Source of the DNA: Colletotrichum lupini
Taxonomy: Eukaryota > Ascomycota > Sordariomycetes > Glomerellales > Glomerellaceae
NCBI RefSeq assembly: GCF_023278565.1
Contig: NC_064676.1
Coordinates: forward strand, 4,464,001 to 4,528,000
Length of the DNA: 64,000 nt
Reading direction: 5' to 3'
The notes beneath the pieces were generated by a model. That model searched no databases. It was not told where the DNA came from and saw nothing but the letters and a program-made list of their open reading frames with translations. The position numbers were made by a program, and so were the translations under genes. This document shows, in pieces, positions 1-12,841 of this stretch. The number at the start of each line of letters is the position of its first letter. Position 1 is the stretch's first letter.

Positions 1-945
1 TAAATAAGGTTTTAGTAATTAATCGTAGTCTTATTTAAAATAGTTTTTAATAAAAATAGCTAAAAACGATTATAAAATTTAATATTAAGTTAATTATTAA
101 AAAAGCTATAAGAAGTCTATTTTTAAGCTTAGCTTAAGTTTATATTATATATAAGTTTACTTATAAATATATTTTTGTTACGAAGGTAACTTTGTTTACC
201 TTATTATTCGCCTTATTATCAATATTACGTAAGCAAACTATATACCATATTTATCTACGATTTCTGTAGATTATTATAGGTATTGATTATGTAAGCAATA
301 CTGCTTATATAAGCTTACGTGAGCAATGGAAAGTACTGGAAGGTAACTGAATAATCTGGAATTTACTCGAGGCGGAATTACGTACTACGATTACGCATTC
401 ACTTACGTATACGCTTATTAATTATATCATAATTAATAAGCAATGGAATATTCTAGTAGGAGGTTTTTATGCCTATATATAGGCGTGTATTTGCCTACCT
501 AGACCTTTCGTTAAGCAAGCAACTTCTCATATAGTAATTTAACTATATTACTCTCTTTACTACAAAAACCTCTTTTATATACGCTTATTTCCCCTATATT
601 CATATATTCTTGCTTCTATATGAATATTTACTTTTTGTATATTCTTATAAGAATATCCCGCATTACCTCGTTAAAGCTATACGTGCTAGAATTTTTTATT
701 AATAATTACTCTTATTTATTAAGTAATTACTTAGTAAATATTAATAAGCGATTATTTAGAGTAATTATAATAATTACCTTATTATATAATTACTATTTTT
801 ATTTATATATAACTTATTTATAGTTTTTTTATTTTATAAAAGTTACTTTATATTCCTATACTCTTATATATATAATATATTATAGCCGCTATAAGCTTAT
901 AGGGTGGGCCCTAGTCTTAGTTATATATATTAAGTTATAATATTA
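1..945 (-). repeat. Partial LTR of second Gypsy-A copy (A'), interrupted by a solo Copia LTR
   Basis: Positions 1-175 and 691-945 align along their length with the Gypsy-A LTRs at 12,300-12,841 and 20,360-20,901; shared blocks include the run ending in ttataatatta. About 115 bp of the outer LTR end lie outside the window. The copy is heavily RIP-mutated, with CA and TG nearly absent. The 515-bp Copia solo LTR at 176-690 splits it cleanly. A 67-codon ORF at 620-823 crosses this junction and is not a gene. Confidence 0.8.
176..690 (+). mobile_element. Solo LTR of Copia-B family, with perfect 5-bp target duplication
   Basis: This 515-bp block starts TGTTACGAAGG and ends GTGCTAGA. It is flanked by ATTTT at 171-175 and again at 691-695. 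The uninterrupted sequence in the two Gypsy-A LTRs (near 12,590 and 20,645) has this site once, so the insertion is proven by the empty-site comparison. It matches the split LTR at 1,772-2,097 plus 8,421-8,612, which also totals about 515 bp. It keeps many CA and TG dinucleotides, so it is clearly less RIP-mutated than its surroundings. The end in GA rather than CA is unusual for an LTR. Confidence 0.85.
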
Positions 946-1771
946 AGTTTTTTTTTAAAAAATCTTATTTTTATAAACCTATAAATAAGTCGTTATAGCC
1001 TAGGTTAGGGCTCGTTAAGTAATTCTTTTAAAAAAATATTAAAATATTTACTAGATTTTTAATATATCGTTAATTAAAGCTTACTCTCGAAATTAAAGAG
1101 CGAGGATTCGAAATTACAATACTTTACTCGTTCTATCGTTCGTTAAGGTAAAAATATAAAATATTAAAGGGTAAATTAAGGTATTATAAGTATATACGTT
1201 ATAGTCGTTCTTATAATACGATTATTAATGTTATATATAATCGTAAGGTTTTTTTTTTTTTTTTAATATTTTTTATATTAATTATATTTATAATAAATCG
1301 GTTTTTATTTAAAGCTAATAAGCTAAAACGTAAAAAAGAAATAAAAGAGCTTTTTTTTAAAAAAAACGGGTAAAAGCTTTACGTTATACGTAGGTTAAAA
1401 TATATTAATCTTTATTAAAATTAAATCGTTTTTTTTTTAAAAAAAAGATAGTATTTAAAAAGAGAAAGGTAATTCTTAATTTTTTTAATATTATTAACGA
1501 AAATAAGTTAGCCGTTACGCGAGAGGTATAGTTTAATAGTATTTTTAAAGTAATTAATTAAAATATTATAATAGCTAAGAGTTCTAATTTTAATTTTAAT
1601 TTTAATATTTTAAAAAAGATTCTTAAAAGTTCTAGAAGTTCGTAATAAGTTCTTATATATTTTCTTTATATTTATAGTTTTTCTATTTAATTAGAAATTC
1701 CCGTATTTTATTCCTAATTTTATAGTTAATAATTCGTTTAACTTCGTACTCTAATTAGTTTAGTTTAATAA
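946..1771 (-). repeat. Internal fragment of Gypsy-A' (3' non-coding/pol end)
   Basis: Sequence beyond the LTR end continues to match the internal start of Gypsy-A at 12,842 to about 13,665, including the oligo-T stretch and the run ending in ctctaattagtttagtt. The match stops exactly where the Copia-B LTR begins at 1,772. The rest of this copy is not found to the right, so it was deleted or rearranged. No coding potential survives. Confidence 0.75.
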
Positions 1772-2097
1772 TATTACGAAGGTAACTTTATTTACCTTAT
1801 TATTCGCCTTATTATTAATATTACGTAAGCAAACTATATACTATATTAATCTACGATTTCTATAAATTATTATAGGTATTAACTATATAAGTAATACTAC
1901 TTATATAAGCTTACGTAAATAATAGAAAGTACTAGAAAGTAACTAAATAATCTAAAATTTCCTCGAGACGGAATCACGTATTACGATTACGTATTTATTT
2001 ATATATACGCTTATTAATTATATTATAATTAATAAGTAATAGAATATTTTAATAAGAGGGTTTTATACTTATATATAGGCGTATATTTACTTACCTA

Positions 2098-2320
2098 TAT
2101 TACGGCAGTAGGCACTAGGGCCCTGTGGGCCCTATGGCTCAGCCTTAGGCTGCGAGGCTAAGCTCCTAGTAGTTACGTAACGAGCTAGACCGCTGGGCCC
2201 AAAGGGCCAGCTTACTAGCTTCTACCCACTATTCTATTTTTTCCCTCTTTACGTTAAGTCTTTAGTTAATTAGGTTAATATAGTAGCGTTCTGACCTACC
2301 TCGAGTTCCCTTTTATAATA
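2098..2320 (+). repeat. Gypsy-C 5' LTR
   Basis: A 223-bp repeat nearly identical to 8,198-8,420 apart from C/T and G/A differences typical of RIP. It contains ACTAGGGCCCTGTGGGCCC, a GC-rich patch that stands out in the block. The 5' copy keeps more G and C (tacggcagtaggc) than the 3' copy (tatagtaataagt). Confidence 0.9.
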
Positions 2321-2899
2321 CTATTTAATATTACTTAATTAACTATTCTCTAGAAATAGAACGATAATATTTTAATTAATTAATTACTAGCTACCCTTAT
2401 TAAGAAAGCGTATAAAAGAGCCGAGTAATAGCTAGTTAAATTAATCGCGCGTAAGTAGCGTAATTAATACCCCTTAAATATATACCCCCTTTACTAAACG
2501 TAATAATTAGAGAATATAGCTAAGGAGGCTAGGTCTCCCTTCGTACTAACGGTTTTTAATAGAGCCGCCGCTTTTACGAGTCCTAATAGAGCGTCGTAGG
2601 CCCTAATAAAGGCGCTAAGCTCCTAGTTATTAACCTAGAGGTTGCGTTATTTAACTAGCTAGTAGAGCGCTTTTTACTTTCTATTACTTAGGCTAATTAC
2701 TTAGCGTACTTTAGTAATATAGCTAACTAGCTTACTTCGCTTATTTATATTTATAATAATATCCTCTTTAAAAAGAATACTAAGTAGTATATTAACCTCG
2801 ACCTTATTTAAGAATTATATTTTAAAGATAACGGAAAGACCTTACTTAAGTAGATCGAATAGTAGCTAAAAATGCGCATTATTTAGTACTAATTAGAGC

Positions 2900-4015
2900 A
2901 GGTCCTAGCGTTTACTATTAGCTAGCTAAGTGATAATACTAAGTACTTATATATAATAACCTATAAAAACTTCGACCTTACGCGTACTACTATTATAAAG
3001 CTCCGTATTATAAAAAAAGCCCTTACCCGAGCCTATATTAATAATATAGCTATAGCTAAAAGGCTAGAGTAATTAAAGAACGGCTCCTAGGCTAGCTCTA
3101 TTTAAAATACTACTACCCTTAGCGCGCTAGAGTAGCGGCTAGTACGCTTAAAAACGTAAAATAGCCGCAAGACTACTCTAGCCTCGTCTTATCCCGTTAC
3201 TTACGGCTCTTAAGAAATACCTAACGTACCTACTTTTATAAGTAATAATACTAGCCTTAAGTTCGATTATTAGCTCTAGCGTATTACGAAGCGCTTAGAG
3301 AACGCTAATTATAATACGAATAGGTACTACTTAGAATATATTATTAATAAAATTAGAGGTAGCGTTACAGAGTTTATATACCTATTACTAATTTCTAACG
3401 AGATTACTACGGCTGAGTAACTACTTTATGAGCTTAAGTCGGCTTATACTAGCCCGACCGCTATAAATAACGCTAGTTATAAACTAGACGTACTTACGAT
3501 TATGCTTAAAAACGTCTACTAAAAGCGCTCTATATTCGCTAAGCTCGCGCGTATTAATAAGCTTCTAAAGTCCTAATAAAAGCGCCGTTTTTATAATAAG
3601 CTACTTATATATTTTTATAACTAGGCTATATTAAAGTACCTAGATAACACGGCTACTTTTTAAAAGTATATTAAATATATTACCTAGCTAGTTAACGTAA
3701 TATAGCCCCTTTTTATAAAGGACCGCGCGGTTAAAATTTCTAACTAGACTCGCTAGACCTCGAGTAAAAGTAATAAAAGTAATAGAAATAGCGAAAATAA
3801 TAAAAGTACTAGAGGTACTAAATAGGACCGAGGTCGTACCTCTACCCGCAAGACGATCCCCAAAGCCTTATATTAAAAACTTAAGGATAGTAGCGCTTAT
3901 TTCGTTTATAATAATACCGGATATATCTCTAAGGACTGCCCTAAGAAGCTAAAAACTACTATAGCCGCTATTAACGCTACTACGGGCCCTATTAAGATAG
4001 AGTTAGGTTTAGAAA
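2900..4015 (+). pseudogene. Gypsy-C gag remnant with CCHC zinc knuckle
   Basis: The clearest signal is at 3,898-3,939. Translation there gives a CX2CX4HX4C-spaced knuckle in which the first two Cys codons and the His codon have become TAT (from TGC and CAT by C-to-T and G-to-A changes), while the last Cys (tgc) remains. The surrounding plus-strand frame is interrupted by many TAA/TAG codons. In the family this region binds the element's RNA in virus-like particles. The limits are approximate because no start codon can be assigned. Confidence 0.7.
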
Positions 4016-4099
4016 ACTAAACCCCCTAATAAAAGTAAACTCCTAGCTAGGGGATATATATAAAAAGGATAAAAAATTAGTAATTAATTTAGTAAACTT

Positions 4100-7000
4100 A
4101 TAAGATCTTATAGAGGGTTAGCCCCTTAAGATAGAGCTTATACTAGTATTTAATAGATATAGAATTTACCTAAAAGCCTTACTTAATACGGGAGCTAATA
4201 AATACGGATTTATAAATAACTATATAACTCTTTTATTATAATAATTTTGCGCGGCCCTATCCTATAAATTACTATACCTAATCCCTATTACTAAGTTTAA
4301 TAAAGAGCGATTAGATAATACTAGCGTAGTATAGACCGCTAACTTATATATTAATTAATAAGTCCTTTTAAAAGCACCCCTCTTTTAGCTTAATACGGGC
4401 TACTATAACCTAATCCTAGGGTAGAAGTAGTTTAAATATTACGGAATAAACCCTAATATTCGCCGCTAACGGCTAATATAGCCTAAGGACCTACTATTAT
4501 AAGAGACGCCCTCTACTATCGTTAAGGATATCGAGAACCTATATACCCCGGAAGTTATTAACGTATAATACTAAATCGACGCCGACCGCTAGTAGGACTT
4601 ATTTAAAATAAATATAACCCGCTATAACCGAAAGCTTTAGTAGTAGCGGGTAAAGGGTACGCTAATTAGGATATTACTACGCCCACTAAAAACGATAGCC
4701 CGTTAAATATAATAGTTAAACGAGGCTAAGAATATAAGAAAGATAAAATACGCCCTTAATAGTACTACTATCGCCCCTATAAAGAGGGTTAGATAATAGA
4801 AACTATACTTAGTAGCGTTATAAATAGATATTACTTTTATTAGCGCTCCCGTATTTAAAAGGAACCTAAGGTAGAACGACGTCGAAATAGGCTCTATATT
4901 ACTCTATAAGCTAGACCGTATTATAGAGGATAAGAAAGAGGAGGCGGACCCCTTATATAACGATAACTAGGTTACTCGCGACCTTATAATAACTAACTTA
5001 TTAAAGTACCTACGGCCCTGGACCGACGTCTTTAGTAAAGCGGCTAGCGATATACTTATACTTTATAAGCCGTATAACTATAAAATCGAGCTCCTAAATA
5101 GTAATAAAGAGAAACTAACTTATTACCCTCTATATAAGTAGTCGGTGCCGGAGCTAGAGGCTATAAAAGCCTATTTATTAAAGTATTTATAAAAGGGATT
5201 AATCGAGCTAGGTAATACTCTTTTTATAGCGCCGACGCTATTTATAAAAAAGTACGATAGTAGTCTACGCTTTTACGTTAACTTTTATAAACTAAATAAG
5301 GTTATAAAAAAAGACCGCTACTTATTACTACTTATTAACGAGACCCTCGCGCGGCTAAGTAGGGCGAAGGTATTTACTAAACTAAATATTAAATAGGCCT
5401 TTTACTATATTCGCCTCGACCTAGCCTCTAAGGACTTAACGACGTTTAGAACCCGCTACGGGGTATATAAATATAATATAGTACTTTTCGGGCTCTATAA
5501 CGGGCCTACTATGTACTAACGATATATAAACGAGATACTAATAAAGTACCTAAACGACTTCTATACGGTATATATAAATAATATCCTAATCTTTTTAAAT
5601 AACCCCCTCTAGTACTAGGAGTACGTTACTAAAGTACTAGACTACTTACGGAAAGTAGGCTTATAAGCGGATATTAAGAAGTATAAATTTAGCGTTACTT
5701 TTATAAAATACCTAGGCTTCGTAGTTTCTATAGAAGGTATATAGCTTAATAAGAAGAAAGTTTTTATAGTTAAAAACTAAAAGCTACCTATATTACTTAA
5801 GGGCATCTAGTCTTTCCTCGGGTTTTATAACTTTTATAAGAGATTTATAAGGGATTACGGCTACTTAGCTAGGCCCTTTATAAGACTAATAAGTAAGGGA
5901 GTTCTTTTTAACTTTAGTACTAACTACGAGACGGCCTTTAAGGCTATAAAACTAGCGCTAACGTCGGCGCTAATCCTCTATTACTTTAAGCTAGAGCTAT
6001 TAACGTAGCTAAAAACCGACGCCTCTAACTTAGTATACGCTAGAGCGTTATTATAATAATAAGAGGATAACGGGTTATAGTACTTAATAGCCTTCTATTT
6101 AAAAACGATAAGCGGCGCAGAGCTTAACTACGCTATTTATAATAAAAAAATACTAATAATAGTACTATACTTAGAGAAATAGCGCGCGGAGCTTATAAGC
6201 TATAAGTATAAGTTCGACGTTATTATAAACTATTAGCTATTATTATTTTTTATAACTAAGCGCCTACTTAACTTATAATAAGCCCGCTAGGCTAGTACGC
6301 TAGCGGACTTTAACTTTTAAATCTATTACTACCCGGGGAAGGAGAACGTACTAGCTAATGCCCTATTATAAAAAATAGAGGATATCTATACTTAGTAAGC
6401 ACTAAAAGAGGCTAATAGGACCTAAGTCCTCTTATTACTAGGACTACTATCCTTTAATATCGTAATAGAGCTATAAGTATTATTAAGCGCCATAGTTAGT
6501 TAACTATAGCTTATAATTAGCTCGCTCTTATTAAAAAACGAGCTCTAGGGGTATTTACTAATAGAGAAGATTTTAAAGCTTAGTAAAGACCTTATTATAG
6601 CGTCCCTTATACTAATACGAGCGCTAGTAGCTAAAGGGCGCAAGCGCTAGTCTACTTAAAACGACGGATTATTAATAATAAATAAGAAGCTCGTAGTACC
6701 TAAAAAAGAGAACCTTCGTACTATAGTTATCCACAAGGTCTATAAGTAAAAGCTCCTCGCTTACTTAGGGCGTAATAAGGTCGTAAAAATAATTAAATAG
6801 CGATATTACTAGCCGGGCCTAACGGTAAATACCTATTAGTATATATAGAACTACTATACTTATTACTAATTATAAAAGCTGCGTAATAAGCCCCTAGGGG
6901 AGCTAAGGCTACTCCTAGTACCCGACTACCCGTAATAATATATTTCTACCGACTTTATAACTATCCCTACTAATTAAAAAGGATTTAATAATATTTAAGT

Positions 7001-8060
7001 AGTAGTAGACTACCTAGGTAAAAGGGTAATATCTATTCCTTATTATAAAACTACTATAGTAAAAAATATAAGCCGAATGTTCTACGAACGGGTACTACCT
7101 ATCTTCGGCCTATTAGAGATTATTATATTAGACCGAGGCCCCTAATTTATCTCCGACTTTTAGGGGGAACTTTATAAAATCTACGGGGTTAAGCTATAGC
7201 TATTAACGGCCGACTACCCCTAGATAGACGGCTAAATAGAAGTACTAAACTAGTATATCCTATAGTAGTTAAGATTATTAGTTAACTAATACTAAGATAA
7301 CTAGAGTAATATATTATTTATAGTCGACTTTACTTATATTACCTAGCCTAGCGAGATTATAGAGCTATTATTATATAAAGTAAAATTCGGTCGTTAGCCA
7401 CGGCTCTTTTTTAACTAGTTTAAATAAACTTACTAATTCGGCTCTATAAAAGAAAAGCTAAACTATACTAACGCGTAGTATATAGCCTAGGGAATATACG
7501 AGGCTTAGGAGACTATTAGGAGTAATATAAAGGTCGCTTAGGTACGATATAAGAGGTATACTAACCGCTACTAGCACCCGGACGACCTAAAACTAAAAAA
7601 CCGGGTCTTTGTTAATACCTTATATTAGAAGTCTACCGATACGAATAAACTATAGTAGCCGTAGGCCGGGCTATAGCCTATCGTTAGTACTAAATAGGGG
7701 GGTATATAGATTATAAAACTACTAACGAGTAGCTAAGTATACCTAGTTTTCTACTTAAGTAAGCTAAGAAAAGCTATTAATAACTTACTACTTAGGTAGA
7801 ACTAAGACCCGTCGCTACTAATTATTAATAACGATAGTAAACCGGAGTACGAGGTCTCGGAGGTCGTTAAATTATGCTTATATAAGGGAAAACTATAGTA
7901 TTAAGTAGATTAAAAAGGGTACGATATAGATCCGACTTAGTATAATATAAAGAGCTTTAGATATGCGCTAGCGGCGCTCTAAGCGTTCTATTATTAGTAC
8001 TTAATTACTAAGGGCCCGCTACGGAACCTAGATATATAAATAAAAGCCGCCGTAGCTAGC
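4100..8060 (+). pseudogene. Gypsy-C pol remnant: RT, RNase H, integrase, chromodomain
   Basis: With many in-frame stops, the plus-strand translation still shows the family landmarks in order. An RT active-site box YINN (for Y-V/I-D-D) lies near 5,569-5,583. An RNase H TDAS box is near 6,015-6,026, followed by a PGKEN stretch near 6,335. A His/Cys integrase zinc region lies at about 6,720-6,870 and an integrase core with DRGPQF near 7,131-7,148. A chromodomain-like stretch (QYQVDxKGYD) lies at about 7,890-7,930. The stops fall at Gln and Trp positions, as expected from RIP. Such chromodomains are known to direct integration toward heterochromatin, which suits this location. Limits are approximate and no protein is made. 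Confidence 0.85.
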
Positions 8061-8197
8061 GATTTATTACTACTAAAAGAGGATAATAATACGATAGTAG
8101 TAATTATAGCTATAAATTCGCTAAAATAAAAAGTAATTTAAAAGTTTATTTTTTTTAGCGCTACAGATAGCGCCCTCTAGTATAGAGGGGGGGGTAA

Positions 8198-8420
8198 TAT
8201 TATAGTAATAAGTACTAGGGCCCTGTGGGCCCTATAGCTTAGCCTTAGGCTACGAGGCTAAGCTCTTAGTAGTTACGTAACGAGCTAGACCGCTAGGCCT
8301 AAAGGGCTAGCCTATTAACTTCTACTTACTATTCTATTTTTTCCCTCTTTACGTTAAGTCTTTAGTTAATTAGGTTAATATAGTAGCGTTCCGACCTGCC
8401 TCGAGTTCCCTTTCGTAATA
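8198..8420 (+). repeat. Gypsy-C 3' LTR
   Basis: This is the direct repeat of 2,098-2,320 at 223 bp. It is preceded by a polypurine tract (tagaggggggggtaa) and followed by CCTA, which also precedes the 5' LTR. Confidence 0.9.
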
Positions 8421-8612
8421 CCTAGACCTTTCGTTAAGTAAGTAACTTCTTATATAGTAATTTAACTATATTACTCTTTTTATTATAAAAACCTCTTTTA
8501 TATACGCTTATTTCCCTTATATTTATATATTCTTACTTCTATATAAATATCTATTTTTTATATTCTTTATAAAAATATCCCGTATTACCTCGTTAAAGCT
8601 ATACGTATTAGA

Positions 8613-11600
8613 GGTTATGAGCCTAGTTATTATATAACTAAGGTTTTATTTACTTAAGTGAATATTATTTACTTATCCGAGCTCTTTTATTTTTATTCGC
8701 TTATATTATACCTATTATTAATTAGGTATATACCTTTATTTAGTATATATATATTTATATATCGAGATACCTTACTCTGTCTAATATTACTTTTTCAAAT
8801 TCGAAAATTCGAAATCGACCTTTATATTTAATAAAGGATTTATATATATAAAAAGGTAGACGAAGTATAAGCCCTTTTTATACTATATACTTACTTTTAT
8901 TAAATACTTATTTATAAAAAAAAAGAAGTTAAAATAGACTTTTTTATATATATTTTTAGACTTAAAATAAGTTTATTTTTAAGCTTAAAATAAGCTTAAA
9001 TTCTGAGCTTAAAGTAAGCTTATTTATACCAAGAATAATATTAGTATATATTTATATTATATATATTTTAAAATATATATAATAACGGATATTATTAAGG
9101 TAATTATAAGCTGCTTTATACCTAAAAATCAACGCTTAAAAGGTAGTTAAAATTAGACTACTTAGCTTTTTACTCTTTATATTTATCTTTAACTTTTAAA
9201 ATTAAATACCTATTTTGAAGTTGAAAATGAATATAAAAATATTATTAAAAAGTAAAAAACTTAATCCTTATTATTAATAAGGTAAAATATTTAACCTAAG
9301 CCTCTTTTACTTATTTTTAATTAAATTAATCTAAAAAAGGCTCTTAATACCCTTAAAATATCTTATAAAAATATAGGACTAGTTTCATATTCATAATTAT
9401 ACCTCGAATTTTACGCTATTAAATTAGAGTATTTTAATAGTTTAAATAAGTTTATTAGCTTATTTAAAAGTTATATTTCTAAATTAAAAAGCGTAGGAGC
9501 TATTATTAAGGATATAAACTAAAAAACGGTCTTTATATTAGCCCTAACTAATATCTTTCTAATTTAAGCTAATTAATAAAGGTCTAATTTAAAACTTAAA
9601 AAGCCCCCTATTTTAAAAGCTCTTATTACGGATATATTAAACAAAAATAAGAGAGAAATCGATACTCTTATATTTAATAATACTATTAAAAGTAATAAAT
9701 ACTCTTAAAATAAGTATAATAAGTCTAAGACTTATTATAAGTAAAATACTAACCTAAATACTAACCTAAATACTAACCTAAATAAGCCTTTAAATTACTT
9801 AAATAAGCCCTTAAATAAGCCCTTATATTAACCTAAACTAAACTAACCCCGAAACTAGCCCCGAAACTAACCTAACTTTTTTATAAAAAACTAATACTTA
9901 TATAAAGATTTAAACCCTTAGCCTTTATAATTAAGGAATTATATAGTTAATAATCCCTTTAGGGTCCGGTCCGCCTCATTAGGGGCCATTTTCGCCTTTA
10001 CGAGCAAGCTAGTTTATTAGGGTTAATATCGAGTATTTTTATTACGTACTTTAATAAAACTTTATAACTAACTATAGCCGGCCGTAGCTATTATTAACTA
10101 TTAATACTAACTAAACTTAAAATATTAATAACCCTACTACCGTAATATATTAATTACCTTTTTAATAACTAAATACTACCCCTTATTTTATCTTTTTATT
10201 TTATTTAATAATAACCTCTCCTTATTAATATTCCTATTTAATACGCTCATCTACGCTCTTTCTAAGCTCTTAATTATATTATTAAATCTAAGCTTATTTA
10301 TACTACTTTATTATATTAAAAAGGCGCTAATAAGGGTAACGCTTATTATAATATATCTATTCGTCTTCCGTAAGTTAATATTATTAATATAGTATTTATT
10401 AAAGCGGTCTTTTTATAGCTCGGGGTTATTTAATATATTACTTATAAAATTAAACTTCTAACTATTAAAAAAGCCCTAAGGGTTAACGAGTTATTAATAA
10501 TATATTAGTATTTTAATAAAATATACTTAAAGTAAATAGTTAAATAGTAATAATAATAGCGATAATAATAGCGAGGGAAGCGTTTTTAACTTTAATAAAA
10601 AAAACGAAGTAACGAATATGTATATATATATATAAATTAAAATTAAAAGTATTAGAGTAGATATCGTAAGTTCGGTATTATTCTTAATAATAGCGATAAG
10701 GGTATCTCCGATACTATATTATTATAAGCTACTATTACTTAAAAAAGTAGCTAACTTAGCTAGGTACGTAAGCTTATAAAGTAGTAGCGTTAAGTACTTA
10801 ATATTGCCGTTAATAATCCGTAGTTATAAACTTTATAAGAGGGAAAATTAAGGAAAATCTAAAAAAATAGTCTACTAAAATAGTATAAATATTTATTAAT
10901 ATTATATATTAATACCGTATAGTCGATATTAAGAACCGCCCGAGTAGCTAGTAAAGGCAGAATATAAAAATAAATATAGTTAGTAATTCCGACTACTATA
11001 TTATAGACCTACTTAATAAAAATTATTAACCTTTTCTCCCTTATATTACCTAACTCGACTCTAAATAATAATTTAGGCCTTTTAAAAAAATACTAAGAAT
11101 TTAGCTAATATAAGTATAAATATAATTAAAAGGCGGTTATATAATACGGGTTTAATAGTTTATATTACTAATAATATAGATTTATTCGAAAATTTCGATA
11201 ATAGGGACGATTTACCCCCTATTTAAACCGGAGCTAGCCTAGTATATCTATAGGGTATTAGGGACTTAACTTTACTTATTTATTTACGGGGTAAAATTAT
11301 ACTTATAAAGTTAAAAAATACCTTATATATTCTAAAATTCCTACTTAATATTTTTTCTAGTATATTATATTATAAAAATAGTAAATATATTAAAAAGAAC
11401 TATTTAGTAGATTCTAAGGGTAATATATTTACTTATTTAGATTTTAAAAGGCATGGACTTTTCTTTAATATCACTTAGAAAAATTAAAGGCTTACTACAG
11501 GGTACTAATAAAACAATTTAAACCCTAAAAAGCAGTATTTAGATCTAAAAAATATTTTAAAATCTATTAAAAATTCTCTTTATAATATTACTATTAATAA

Positions 11601-12299
11601 TAGTAATATAAAGAAAAATACTAATTATTTATTTGAAAATTCAGATAATTAGGCCTATTTAATTACCTAGGAATAGTACGAAAAATTAGGTTATCCTTTC
11701 TACCCTTATTTATTAAAAATTATAAAAATAACTAAGGGAATTTCTTTAGATAAATTAAAAAAAAAAGACCTAAATTACCCGAGCTATACTATAGCTAAGT
11801 TAACTAGGTAATAGCCTAAAATTAACTATAATCGGGCATTATTTCTACTAAAAAGGGTCTATATTAATATAATTAAAATTACCCTTACTATTATTAATAG
11901 AAATAATTACACTATTCCGTTTACGGATAATTTTACTAGTTTTCGAGATATTAAATTCTTAAAAACTAAAGAGAATATAATTAATATTCTTAAAAACAAA
12001 CTAGAATTTTATTTTAACTAGTTTAATTCCTACCCTAAGTATATATGCTTAGATAATAGTATAGAATTTAATATAGGGGAATTATTACCCTATATTAATA
12101 AAAAAGGTATTATTTTAAAGCCTTTAACGACCTGAGTAAAATAGTATAGCTAAAAGGGCTAATAGGGCCCTTATTAAAAAGGCTAGAACTATTTTATTAA
12201 TAAAAAAATTACCCCTATATTTATAGGACGTAATTTTAAAAGATTTAACTAAATTAGTTAATTTTACTATTAATATTTATTTTTTTATTTCAACTTTTA
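8613..12299 (+). mobile_element. Copia-B internal region, 5' half only, RIP-degraded Ty1/Copia element
   Basis: Directly after the LTR end, 8,613-8,623 reads ggttatgagcc. This is complementary to the anticodon arm of initiator tRNA-Met and is the primer-binding site type known for Ty1/Copia elements that use a half-tRNA primer. The plus strand then holds a decayed gag-like stretch (about 9,360-10,600). Further on is an integrase core, with an FTDNF-like first Asp box near 11,914-11,935, LDNSIEF near 12,047-12,070 and the QNGKAERANRA-type box (with RIP stops) near 12,136-12,170. Integrase ahead of RT is the Copia order. The element stops abruptly at 12,299 where the Gypsy-A LTR begins, and neither RT/RNase H nor a 3' LTR is present in the window. 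Confidence 0.8.
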
Positions 12300-12841
12300 T
12301 ATTACGGCTAGCTAGTCGTAATAAGTATATTAATAAAAGTTAAGGCTACGAGTACTAAATAAATAGTATCGTAATCGTTAATAGCTTCCTTAAAGCTATA
12401 TCTATAAGTTATAAAATAAGTAAGGCTTTAGTAATTAATCGTAGTCTTATTAAAAAGGGTTCTTAATAAAAATAGCTAAAAATAATCGTAAAATTTAATA
12501 CTAAGTTAATTACTAAAGAAGCTATAAAAGTTTATCCTAGAGCCTAGCTTAAGTCTATATTATATATAAGTCCGCTTATAAATATATTTTTTATTAATAA
12601 TTACTCTTATTCGTTAAGTAATTACTTAGTAAATATTAATAAGTAATTATTTAAAATAATTATAATAACTACCTTATTACGTAATTACTACTTTTTATTT
12701 ATATATAACTTATTTATAGTTCTTTTATTCTATAAGAGTTACCTTATATTCCTATATTTTTATATATATAATATATTATAATTATTATAAGCCTGCGGGG
12801 CGGGCCCTAGTCTTAGTTATATATATTAAGTTATAATATTA
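12300..12841 (-). repeat. Gypsy-A left LTR (3' LTR in element orientation)
   Basis: A 542-bp repeat matching 20,360-20,901 and the split copy at 1-945. It contains a conserved GC-rich patch, gcggggcgggccctag, near 12,796. The left terminus tattacggc abuts truncated Copia-B sequence. Confidence 0.88.

Larger units (their letters stand above)
2098..8420 (+). mobile_element. Gypsy-C: full-length, RIP-degraded Ty3/Gypsy chromovirus-type LTR retrotransposon
   Basis: Two 223-bp direct repeats (2,098-2,320 and 8,198-8,420) bound a 6.3-kb element. Termini read tattacg and cgtaata, which fit an original TG...CA ended LTR with RIP changes at both ends. A polypurine tract with a run of eight Gs lies just before the 3' LTR at about 8,180-8,195. 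Internal order on the plus strand is gag zinc knuckle, reverse transcriptase, RNase H, integrase, chromodomain, which is the Ty3/Gypsy order. The reading frame is full of TAA/TAG codons at positions where CAA, CAG or TGG would fit, so the element is dead. Confidence 0.92.
1772..8612 (+). repeat. 5' LTR of Copia-B, split by Gypsy-C (parts 1,772-2,097 and 8,421-8,612)
   Basis: The two parts together reproduce the solo LTR at 176-690 in order and length. The left part begins tattacgaagg, which fits TGTTACGAAGG after a G-to-A RIP change. The right part ends attaga and is followed directly by ggttatgagcc at 8,613. CCTA occurs on both sides of the Gypsy-C insertion (2,094-2,097 and 8,421-8,424) but only once in the uninterrupted solo LTR near 495, which fits a target-site duplication of 4-5 bp. 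Confidence 0.8.

Noticed and set aside
1..60. Possible telomere or subtelomere at the left end because of the AT-rich repeat block
   Set aside because: No tandem TTAGGG/CCCTAA is present. Isolated ttaggg words are single and expected in this composition.
620..823. 67-codon ORF (and a similar 61-codon ORF at 13,022-13,207) in the AT-rich block
   Set aside because: They consist of Tyr/Ile/Asn/Leu/Phe-rich text dictated by AT content. The first crosses the solo-LTR junction; both lie in LTR or internal transposon repeats and match no protein.
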